This document shows, piece by piece, positions 54,797-62,808 of a DNA stretch of 64,000 nucleotides; the stretch's first letter is position 1; each line of letters starts with the position of its first letter. The DNA comes from Acinetobacter guerrae. Its GTDB lineage: Bacteria; Pseudomonadota; Gammaproteobacteria; Pseudomonadales; Moraxellaceae. Made by a program: the position numbers and the translations under genes. The DNA is taken from positions 1-64,000 of the forward strand of contig NZ_LXGN01000007.1 of NCBI RefSeq assembly GCF_009372255.1, read 5' to 3'. Under the pieces are notes generated by a model. It saw only the letters and a list, made by a program, of their open reading frames with translations, was not told where the DNA came from and did no database searches.

Positions 54797-56623
54797 CTAA
54801 GCAATATGAATGTGTCTAGATTCAGCATTTAACTGATGTTGCCAGTTTGCCAAAGTTTCTTTACTGACAGGATTTGGAATAGGATCAAGAAAAACTGGAA
54901 CAGGACGTTCTGCCTCATCGTTATAACTGGTCGTAAATAAGCGCACCCGATTAAGACAAATTTTTTCGAACTCAGGACGAAGCATGGAAAACTTTTCAAT
55001 TCTTTCTGATAATTCTGGATGCGATTGATGCAAATCAAGAATACTGTTTTGGATGGTTTGCCAGAAATCTAGTTCGCTATATTCTGAAAAATCCTCTAAA
55101 AACACATTACAGATATAGCGGTAATGCACCATGAATAAGCCAGTAAAGATAAAATGACTCAGCTCTAATGCACTGTGACGTAATAAAATATTTCCTTCTT
55201 CAGGTAAAGCGTCAAGCTCAGGGAAATCTTCATCAACCAAATTCACATCATCAATAAAATCTTTAAGAACTAAAGCTTTTGGAACACCATTTTCATGTAT
55301 CAACATGGTATTTTCACCATGTGGGGAAAACGCCAATCCATAACGATAAAGACAGATCAGAAGCGGCGTCAAACATACCTTTGCGAACTGCGCCAACCAG
55401 TCTAGCGGTTTTAAATGAGACGCTTCAATTAAGGTTTGAAGGATAGAACGACCAGATAAATCGCGGTGCAATAATGCGGCTTGTGACAATACTTGCTGAT
55501 CGGAAGAAATATACGGATCAATACTTTCTCGCCATAAACAGCCAAACAATTCTTTAAATTGATATGGCACACCTTCTATACGATCGAAACATGGCTGATG
55601 AATAGTTAAAGTGGCAACTTCTCCCAAAAACACGACACCGCTTGCTTGCAAGTCTGAATCGTTGGCCAAAATACTTTTAAGCCAACCAGTAACAGCAGGT
55701 GCAGCCAAATTTCGTTTTGAAGGTAAGCCTCGATAAACTGCCGTATTAAAAATACTGACTGGAAGCTTGATATAATGCCGTTTCGGGTTAGAAATATTAC
55801 ATAGGGTTCTAATCGATTGCATCGGTACAAAACTGTCTGAGCTTATATCCAGTTCAATAATCTTTTGATCGACAATTTCATTGGCATAAGTTGCAACTAA
55901 CCATTGATGCCACTGCCATGCATGTACAGGGATAAGGTAATAATCCTCTACATTCAAATCTTTTTCGGACAACTTCTGTGCAAAGTGCTCAAGTTCCTTA
56001 GCATCAAATTCATGTTGATAAAGTGCTTTAGCATTCCAGTGTTCGCTAAATCGATAATTGGCAAGATCGCGGTGTACCGCCAACCACAATACTTTCACTT
56101 CAGGCGACAATTCAGGCGCGGCATTGAGATAGTCATCATAACCAAAGCCCATACGACCTTTACTCATGATGAGCCACGGATGTCCACGCAACATTCCTTC
56201 AATTCGATGATGCGATTCAGTTAAAACGGCTTCGCTATTTAAACGATTTTCATCGAAAAGATGTGCTTCTGCCAACCAAGTATTGTTCATTTCCTTGATC
56301 AGATAAGCTTGGGTGAATGGCTTAACCTGAGTCGCTTGCGCTGCCGCAACAATAAATTCATGTAAGTTCCACGCCGCTTGATGGGTTTCGACCTGACTTA
56401 AATCTCTTACAGAACCAGCCTGAATATACCAATGACCCAATAAATAACGATAACCATTAAATTGATAGGTTCGATCTGCCAACTGTAATTGATACAATCC
56501 ATTGCCTAATGCCTGAACTTCTATAATTTCTTCATATAAAAATTCGGCAATCGCCATTTCAATTAAACGCTGTCCAGCCGCTCTCCATTGCTGCTGGTTA
56601 ATTTGTAACTGTGCAAAACTCAT
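54797..56623 (-). CDS. IucA/IucC-family NIS siderophore synthetase, second copy
   Basis: The 608-residue ATP-dependent synthetase joins citrate or a citryl intermediate to a hydroxamate amine. Features: GHPWLIMSKGRMGFGYDDYL near residue 150 (ATP-binding), LIPVHAWQWHQWL near 232, SIRTLCNISNPKRHYIKLP near 270, and the FSPHGENTMLIHENGVP active-site segment near 435, followed by a FhuF-like carboxyl domain. Its start overlaps the monooxygenase stop by ATGA. Two such enzymes in one operon fit a citrate core carrying two identical arms. Which acts first cannot be settled by eye. Confidence 0.92.
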   Translation of the reverse strand: MSFAQLQINQQQWRAAGQRLIEMAIAEFLYEEIIEVQALGNGLYQLQLADRTYQFNGYRYLLGHWYIQAGSVRDLSQVETHQAAWNLHEFIVAAAQATQVKPFTQAYLIKEMNNTWLAEAHLFDENRLNSEAVLTESHHRIEGMLRGHPWLIMSKGRMGFGYDDYLNAAPELSPEVKVLWLAVHRDLANYRFSEHWNAKALYQHEFDAKELEHFAQKLSEKDLNVEDYYLIPVHAWQWHQWLVATYANEIVDQKIIELDISSDSFVPMQSIRTLCNISNPKRHYIKLPVSIFNTAVYRGLPSKRNLAAPAVTGWLKSILANDSDLQASGVVFLGEVATLTIHQPCFDRIEGVPYQFKELFGCLWRESIDPYISSDQQVLSQAALLHRDLSGRSILQTLIEASHLKPLDWLAQFAKVCLTPLLICLYRYGLAFSPHGENTMLIHENGVPKALVLKDFIDDVNLVDEDFPELDALPEEGNILLRHSALELSHFIFTGLFMVHYRYICNVFLEDFSEYSELDFWQTIQNSILDLHQSHPELSERIEKFSMLRPEFEKICLNRVRLFTTSYNDEAERPVPVFLDPIPNPVSKETLANWQHQLNAESRHIHIA

Positions 56624-58098
56624 AGGGATTTCTCGTACTGAAAAACATGGGACAAGACTTGTTTCAGCTTGGATTTATTTCTTTGAAGATGCAGCAGATG
56701 GTTTATGGGGCGATGATACTGACTCACCTCCACTCCTCTGTGATCTGATTTGTCCTGACAAGTCTCAACCGTGTTTGTAACAGAGGGGGTAAATTGAATA
56801 TTTGGATTTTGATTTAAGTGAAAATGTTGGAAAGTTTGCGGCTGATCTCCCAACTCATAAATCGTTTCGCTTGCAAGTTGATTGGCAATGACTGCGGCAC
56901 GATAAGCACCCAAGCCCAAGTCAGGTGTTCCCACACCATGACTATGCATTTCCAGATTTTGCACAAAAATATTTCCCTTGGCTGAATGTACAAGCTGGTA
57001 ATCCTGAGTAATCTGCCAGCGATGTTTCAAATCTCGTTCAATCAAAGGAGAAATTTTTTCCATAAAGCTCAACTGAGGTGTGCGATAACCTGTTGCTGCA
57101 ATCACACTGTCGGCATCCAGATAAAAAGCCTGCTGAGTGGTCTTATGTACAAAATGTAAACGGACTTGCTCATTCTGTAAAAGAGTTGCATCCATTAACT
57201 CACAGCAACTATGCAAATGAGTCGCAAGAGCCTGTCCAGAAATGCTGCGCTGATAGAGTTTGTGATAAATCTCACGAATGGTTTTGGCACTAATGCCTTT
57301 ATAAAGCAGAGCTTGTTGAGCCAATTGACTGCTCTTCACTTTTTCATCGAGTTGATAAAAATGTTGCAGATAATCTGGACTGAAATGCTCCAGACCCAAC
57401 GGTGCATATTCCATTGGAAAAAAACCACTGGAACGGGTAAACCAATGCAATTCAATATCTTGATCTGGCCGATTATTTTGCAGCTCAAATAAATCCAGAA
57501 ATACTTCAGCCGCAGACTGTCCAGAACCTAAGACCACCACATTGCCATTCAAATCTGCTTTATTTTTAAAAAGATAATGCGCCGAATGTAAGCATTGTTC
57601 AGGACGAATTTCAGCAATGGCTGATAAGCAAGCCGGTAAGTGAGGAACATGACCTGTTCCAAGCACGAGTTGCTTACAGCGATAGTGCTGTTTAACGCCA
57701 TGCTGCTCAACAGTCACCTGAAAACCTGAGGCAAGCGCTTCGATTTCCAGAACTTGAGACTGATACTGGATATTATTTAGTTGCGCCGCAACCCATTGAC
57801 AATACTGATTATATTCTTTTCTTGGAATATGTGATTGCTCAAGAAAATAAAACTTATAAAGCCGTTGCTGATGTTTTAAATAATTTAAAAAGCTATAAGG
57901 ACTGGTAGGATCAACCATCGACACCAAATCTGCCATGAAAGGCACTTGCAACATGGTGTTGGGTAACTGCATGCCTGCATGCCAGTCAAAACAATCTTTT
58001 TGCTCAAAAAATAAATAGTTAAGTTTAGTTTTGTCTTGCAGCAAACTGGCTAAACTTAAATTAAAAGGGCCTAAGCCGATACCAATGAAATCAAGCAT
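56620..58098 (-). CDS. L-lysine/L-ornithine/diamine N-monooxygenase (siderophore hydroxylase)
   Basis: This flavin enzyme hydroxylates a terminal amine to make the future hydroxamate. The 492-residue protein shows the FAD motif MLDFIGIGLGPFNLSLASLL at the amino end, the SMVDPTSPYSFLNYL region, the NADPH motif NVVVLGSGQSAAEVFLDL near 200, and the ATGYRTPQL motif near 340. Acinetobacter NIS siderophores use 1,3-diaminopropane, so this could be the substrate, but lysine or a longer diamine is possible. It overlaps the preceding synthetase gene by 8 bases. Confidence 0.92.
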   Translation of the reverse strand: MLDFIGIGLGPFNLSLASLLQDKTKLNYLFFEQKDCFDWHAGMQLPNTMLQVPFMADLVSMVDPTSPYSFLNYLKHQQRLYKFYFLEQSHIPRKEYNQYCQWVAAQLNNIQYQSQVLEIEALASGFQVTVEQHGVKQHYRCKQLVLGTGHVPHLPACLSAIAEIRPEQCLHSAHYLFKNKADLNGNVVVLGSGQSAAEVFLDLFELQNNRPDQDIELHWFTRSSGFFPMEYAPLGLEHFSPDYLQHFYQLDEKVKSSQLAQQALLYKGISAKTIREIYHKLYQRSISGQALATHLHSCCELMDATLLQNEQVRLHFVHKTTQQAFYLDADSVIAATGYRTPQLSFMEKISPLIERDLKHRWQITQDYQLVHSAKGNIFVQNLEMHSHGVGTPDLGLGAYRAAVIANQLASETIYELGDQPQTFQHFHLNQNPNIQFTPSVTNTVETCQDKSDHRGVEVSQYHRPINHLLHLQRNKSKLKQVLSHVFQYEKSL

Positions 58099-59875
58099 AG
58101 AGTAAATCCTCTTGTTTGATCATCAGTGGATTCGGTAATTCAACATAAACAGATTGATGCTCAACAGGCGCAATTAATTCGTCTAGTTCATGCAACCGAG
58201 TCAGCAGATTTCCCTTATAAGGCAGACTTTCTTTGTACAACAAACTTTTTATTAACGAACTTTGTGGATATTGCTCTAATAATGCGATTAAGGTTTTTTG
58301 CAGATATTCGAGTAAATCATCTTCAGACACATAGCCCGTTGCAGCAATCGCATTAATCAACCCAAACAAGGTATTGCCAAAGAAATAATAACTAAAACGC
58401 TCATCCACAAAGCTTTGTGGTCCAACTGCATGCGCTTTTTCATTGAGTTCGGGAAACTGGTGAAGAACTTTCTCTGCCAATTCCTCGATATAATAAAATC
58501 CCTGATTATCACGTAACCAGATATTTTTTGGTTTAAAGTTTTCAAGTTCAACCAAAACATTTTGCTGATGTGACTCAAAGGCCATGCCATATTCATGGTA
58601 GAGATACATCAATGGTTTTAGGCTAATTTCTAAAAAGTCATGAAACCAATTCATTGCAATTTGTTGATGGGTAAATGACGGATGTTGCTGACTGATTTTG
58701 TCAAATAAAGCATTAAAACGATTCAGCGGTTTAGCTGGATGATCCTGACACAACGACGCTATACACGTAATCTGATCATTGCGGTTAAAAGGCTGGTCTC
58801 TAAAAATACAAATACTTTCATTAATGATTTCATCATCCAGTCTCAGCGCAATCCATGCAGGATCATTCACCGCTTTAAGGGTGGGACAATTTTTTAGAAT
58901 TTGTTTGCCTAAAACGCTATGCCATAACCGATGCGTCAATTCTCCACGATGGCATTCTTTGGCCAGATTGACCCGAATTGAATTAGTAATCATCACAGAC
59001 AATGATGGTTTAAGCATCCATGGCGATGAAAAACTGGCTAATGTTCGAACAGAAGTAGTTGGATAAAAATCTACACCTTGTAAGCCAAGATCAATCAATC
59101 TCGTTTTTTGCTTAAGCTGACTGTACCATTTCTTGCTTTGTAGATATCGTGCCTGCCAAGGGTGTAAAGGCAATAATTTATAGTGAGCATAATTTTCTAA
59201 AAGACGTATATCCGCTTCAGACATTTGCCATTTCAAATAATCTTTAAGCTGACTAGAGATCAGTTGCCCTTCTGCACTCCCTTCAGCAATTGAATCTGGA
59301 TGAACCAACCAGAAATGAAGTGGCGTTTTACCCTGATATTCAGGCGAAAATTTATGCCAGTCTTCATGGATAAAACCTGTACGGCTTTTAGGGGCTGGAT
59401 GCATACTGTGTCCCAACAACAAAGCTTGTTCAGACTCGATGAAGTTTTGTTCTGCATCAATTAAAGCATCTAAGTTCTGTGATCGATGGTTTAAAAACTG
59501 CTGCAAGGCATCACGACTTTGTATCCATCGCTCGATAAGTGATGCCGCATCTAATTTATTGGTTTCATTTAAAATTAATTCTTCCAATAAAATGGTGGCA
59601 ATAGCCACCATACTTAAATCACGAAATTGATGATTAATCCATAACTTTGGCAATGCTGCCAGTCGATGTCGACCCACTCGACTAACATAAGATAAAGCGA
59701 CCAGTATTTGAGCATTTAAACTTTCAACTGGAATAACAAGTAAGGTCAAGCCTTGGCTAAACGCTTGTTGGGGAGAGTTTTGTTGAAAGTTTTCGAGTAA
59801 ATGCCCTTTATCAGTTTCCTGAGTATAGGCATTGACGAGATGTTGCATCGCCAAACGATTGGCAAGCTCTTTCAT
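58091..59875 (-). CDS. IucA/IucC-family NIS siderophore synthetase, first gene of operon
   Basis: The 594-residue synthetase has the family pattern: SMHPAPKSRTGFIHEDW near residue 160 (ATP site), LLPLHPWQARYLQSKKW near 255, TSVRTLASFSSPWMLKPSLS near 290, and a carboxyl FESHQQNVLVELENF active-site segment with FhuF-like end. It opens the operon, with AGAGGATATACTC before the ATG, and is followed without gap by the monooxygenase. A Fur-box promoter lies about 110-140 bases upstream. It differs clearly from the 54797-56623 paralog, as expected for type A and type C enzymes. Confidence 0.92.
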   Translation of the reverse strand: MKELANRLAMQHLVNAYTQETDKGHLLENFQQNSPQQAFSQGLTLLVIPVESLNAQILVALSYVSRVGRHRLAALPKLWINHQFRDLSMVAIATILLEELILNETNKLDAASLIERWIQSRDALQQFLNHRSQNLDALIDAEQNFIESEQALLLGHSMHPAPKSRTGFIHEDWHKFSPEYQGKTPLHFWLVHPDSIAEGSAEGQLISSQLKDYLKWQMSEADIRLLENYAHYKLLPLHPWQARYLQSKKWYSQLKQKTRLIDLGLQGVDFYPTTSVRTLASFSSPWMLKPSLSVMITNSIRVNLAKECHRGELTHRLWHSVLGKQILKNCPTLKAVNDPAWIALRLDDEIINESICIFRDQPFNRNDQITCIASLCQDHPAKPLNRFNALFDKISQQHPSFTHQQIAMNWFHDFLEISLKPLMYLYHEYGMAFESHQQNVLVELENFKPKNIWLRDNQGFYYIEELAEKVLHQFPELNEKAHAVGPQSFVDERFSYYFFGNTLFGLINAIAATGYVSEDDLLEYLQKTLIALLEQYPQSSLIKSLLYKESLPYKGNLLTRLHELDELIAPVEHQSVYVELPNPLMIKQEDLLYA

Positions 59876-60453
59876 CTGAGTATATCCTCTAAAATAGAGT
59901 AAAATAAGCAGCCATTTCTGGTCATCACTTAAATTAACTTTATGATTTTTCTTTAACGACCTACTGCATATAGCAGCAAGAATAAGATAATGATAATAAT
60001 TAGCATTTACATATGCAATTTATTGAAATTTTATAGCATCTTTGTTAATTTCTTATAAATGTTTGATATATCTTTATTATTTTTAAATATTAATCGAACT
60101 ATTATTTGAAATTTATCATGATATAAAACTATTAAATATTACCTTAGGATTGAGAATATTGATTAAAATTCCATATAAAAACAATGGATTAAACATTATT
60201 TTAAATTATTAAATGCGGATTAACCCTTTAATATAATTTAAAAATTTTTATAAGATTACGGGAAATTTCATTGTGATTTAATTCAAGTCGCTAGCATGTT
60301 ACAAATAACCTTGCTTGAATTATGTACAATTAAATTATCAAATATCACGTCCAGATTAAAGGCGATATTTTAATCTGGAACATGGTTGATCGGAGTAACA
60401 TTAAAATAAACAAAATTGAGTAATCTAAACTAGATGGAATCTATATCAAAGAC
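59876..60453. other. AT-rich intergenic region upstream of the siderophore operon
   Basis: These 578 bases contain the Fur-box promoter for the operon near 59986-60018. The rest (60020-60453) is very AT-rich with no coding frame or strong hairpin that I can support; it also holds the 3' end of the outer-membrane protein gene transcript on its right. Confidence 0.6.
59986..60018 (-). promoter_or_regulatory. Promoter with Fur box for the siderophore operon
   Basis: Bases 59986-60004 read GATAATGATAATAATTAGC, matching the 19-bp Fur consensus at 17 positions. On the minus strand TTGCAT (60018-60013) and TATCAT (59995-59990) are separated by exactly 17 bases, a good sigma-70 promoter whose -10 lies inside the Fur box. 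Iron repression is therefore expected. Confidence 0.85.
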
Positions 60454-61338
60454 CTAAAAACTCCACACAAATTTCAATCCGATATTATGCCCTTTGGCTC
60501 GATTTTCTACTTGATCTTCAATCAAATATTTCCCTTCCAAAAACCATTGTCGAGATGGGTGATAAGCTATTGCAGGCCCATAAGCGATCACTTGTGCTTT
60601 ATTATCTTCAATTTTGACAGAATTTACTTTATCCGCAGTCGTTTGCTTTAAGGCATAACCTTGCACACCCACGGTTAAAGCTGGAGAAATATGATACCCA
60701 ATATTATAATCAACAGCGGCATAATCCCCTGAGCGATAATCAGTATCATCATTTTTGCCATTGATGCTATAGGAAAATTTAGTGGAAATATCCACATAAT
60801 GATTGATATAGCTATAAGCGAACATTGGTCGCCCTGTATAGTAATTTTTACCAATATTGGCTAAATGATTTTTATCATAATCTCCGCTCGGTACAACGTT
60901 TTCCAGAGCAACACCCCAATGATGATTACCCTGATGCCACGCCAATAATGGGGCAAAAACAAAATCAGCCAATCCTTTATCACTATCCGATAAACCTGCT
61001 ACATTTAAACGCATACTTATCATAGGCTGGATACCATAAAACCCAAGCTGACCACCTAAAAAGGTTTTATCCGTCATCCACACTACTCGTAGTACCAATG
61101 CATTAACATCCAAATCAAAATTTGGAACAGTGGAATCTGCATGGCGATCTACCATTTTATTTGCACTATAATCCTGAAAATAGGTTAGCAAATAAACCCC
61201 TGCTGGGGGCAAATTACCAGCCATATTACCTTCTGCGCCCAATGCTGCCGAATCAGCACCATTTTCCAGTGCAAAAACCTGACTACTGGCTACTGACAAT
61301 ATGAAACCACATACTACATTTAATGTTGTTTTTAACAT
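60454..61338 (-). CDS. Outer-membrane protein of the MetA-pathway phenol-degradation (SphA/porin-like) family
   Basis: The 294-residue protein has a signal peptide (LNVVCGFILSVASSQVFA) and a mature part rich in alternating beta-strand residues, ending KFVWSF with a terminal phenylalanine as in outer-membrane barrels. The GNLPPAGVYLLTYFQDYSAN opening, FVFAPLLAWHQGNHHWGVAL and EGKYLIED mark the family, which carries hydrophobic aromatic compounds. I use the ATG at 61338, where AAGGA is eight bases upstream; ATGs at 61368 and 61347 are less well placed. It follows the CoA-transferase and hydroxylase genes on the same strand, so it is probably the uptake channel for their substrate. Confidence 0.82.
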   Translation of the reverse strand: MLKTTLNVVCGFILSVASSQVFALENGADSAALGAEGNMAGNLPPAGVYLLTYFQDYSANKMVDRHADSTVPNFDLDVNALVLRVVWMTDKTFLGGQLGFYGIQPMISMRLNVAGLSDSDKGLADFVFAPLLAWHQGNHHWGVALENVVPSGDYDKNHLANIGKNYYTGRPMFAYSYINHYVDISTKFSYSINGKNDDTDYRSGDYAAVDYNIGYHISPALTVGVQGYALKQTTADKVNSVKIEDNKAQVIAYGPAIAYHPSRQWFLEGKYLIEDQVENRAKGHNIGLKFVWSF

Positions 61339-61447
61339 GAGATACATCCTTTTTTTGGCATGACTCAACCTGCAAGATGTCCTATCCTGCTATTAGATTG
61401 AAGCCAGCAATTTTTTGTTTTTAATACATGAAAGACTGACTAATTGC

Positions 61448-62086
61448 TTAATTTGATTCAATGATTAAGTCTGCGCCAGTTGCGTCCTGAATCTGCTTGA
61501 TCGAGACATCTTTAGCCAGTTCGACCAATTTAAAACCATGTGGGGTAATATCAATCACACCTAAATCACTAATAATCCGTTGCACCACTTTCTTACCAGT
61601 CAGTGGCAATTGACAGTGTTTCAATAGTTTAGGTTTTCCTGATTTAGCAACATGCTCCATAAGAACAACGACTTTTTTAACCCCTGCAACCAAATCCATT
61701 GCACCACCAATGCCTTTGACTTTTTGACCAGGTACCATCCAGTTTGCCAAATCTCCCTGTTCTGATACTTCCATCGCACCCAAAATCGCCACATCTATAT
61801 TTCCCCCACGAATCATGGCGAAAGAAGCAGAACTTTCAAAAAAGGAAGCACCCGGAATTGCAGTGACTGTTTGCTTGCCTGCATTGATGAGGTCGACATC
61901 CACCGTTTCCTCCGTTGGAAATTCACCCATGCCCAATAGACCATTTTCTGACTGCAACCAAATTTGTGAATCTTCTGGAATGTAGTTTGCCACCAATGTA
62001 GGTAAACCAATTCCTAAATTGACATAGAAGCCATCTTGCAACTCTTGTGCAGCGCGTTGCGCCATTTCAAATCTTGACCAGCCCAT
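61448..62086 (-). CDS. scoB: 3-oxoacid CoA-transferase, subunit B
   Basis: The 212-residue beta subunit carries the catalytic glutamate in QSENGLLGMGEFP near residue 50, with GFYVNLGIGLPTLVANYIP before it and MVPGQKVKGIGGAMDLVAGV and EHVAKSGKPKLLKHC after it. With subunit A it transfers CoA from succinyl-CoA to a 3-oxoacid (acetoacetate or 3-oxoadipate). Sequence alone cannot separate SCOT (ScoAB/LpsIJ) from PcaIJ. It begins 1 base after the A subunit ends, a coupled pair. Confidence 0.9.
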   Translation of the reverse strand: MGWSRFEMAQRAAQELQDGFYVNLGIGLPTLVANYIPEDSQIWLQSENGLLGMGEFPTEETVDVDLINAGKQTVTAIPGASFFESSASFAMIRGGNIDVAILGAMEVSEQGDLANWMVPGQKVKGIGGAMDLVAGVKKVVVLMEHVAKSGKPKLLKHCQLPLTGKKVVQRIISDLGVIDITPHGFKLVELAKDVSIKQIQDATGADLIIESN

Positions 62087-62087
62087 T

Positions 62088-62795
62088 TTATGCTCCCGCC
62101 TGTTGTTTGAGTTTCACTTGCTCCATCCGTTTTACAGGGTTGGGAACATGGATAATTCTCTGTACATAAATACCGGGTAAATGCACATCATCTGGGTCTA
62201 TTTCGCCAATCTCGACCAGTTGTTCAACTTCAACAATTGTCGTTTTTCCTGCGACTGCACAGTCTGGATTAAAATTACGGGCCGTTTTTCTAAAAACCAA
62301 ATTACCTGCTTTGTCTGCCTTGTAAGCTTTCACCAGCGCCACATCGACCTGAAAAGATTGTTCCAATAAATATTCCTGACCATTAAATTCACGAATTTCT
62401 TTCTGCTCTGCAATCACCGTACCTACACCTGTACGTGTATAGAACGCAGGAATACCAGCCCCCGCAGCACGAAGTTTTTCTGCTAATGTGCCTTGTGGTG
62501 TCAACTCTACATCTAACTCACCTGTGAGTAATTGACGCTCAAACTCTTGGTTATCACCAATATAAGACGCAATCATTTTTTTAATCTGGCGAGTTTTTAA
62601 CAACATCCCAAGCCCATAATCATCCAATCCCGCATTATTGGAAATACAGGTCAAATCTTTGACACCACTCTCTCTAACCGCAGTAATTAGTTGATCTGGG
62701 ATACCACATAATCCAAATCCTCCTACTGCAATAGTCAAATCATCCTTTATCACACCATCCAAAGCTGCTGCGGCATTTTGATATATTTTACTCAT
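62088..62795 (-). CDS. scoA: 3-oxoacid CoA-transferase, subunit A
   Basis: The 235-residue alpha subunit has the CoA-binding motif AVGGFGLCGIPDQLI near residue 23, NNAGLDDYGLGMLLKTRQIK, GAGIPAFYTRTGVGTVIA, and GNLVFRKTARNFNPDCA. It pairs with subunit B. The neighbouring flavin hydroxylase and outer-membrane channel suggest use in aromatic or phenylpropanoid breakdown, where a 3-oxoadipate-like or acetoacetate product would need CoA. It starts 13 bases after the hydroxylase gene stops. Confidence 0.9.
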   Translation of the reverse strand: MSKIYQNAAAALDGVIKDDLTIAVGGFGLCGIPDQLITAVRESGVKDLTCISNNAGLDDYGLGMLLKTRQIKKMIASYIGDNQEFERQLLTGELDVELTPQGTLAEKLRAAGAGIPAFYTRTGVGTVIAEQKEIREFNGQEYLLEQSFQVDVALVKAYKADKAGNLVFRKTARNFNPDCAVAGKTTIVEVEQLVEIGEIDPDDVHLPGIYVQRIIHVPNPVKRMEQVKLKQQAGA

Positions 62796-62808
62796 TTTGT
62801 TTGTCTCA

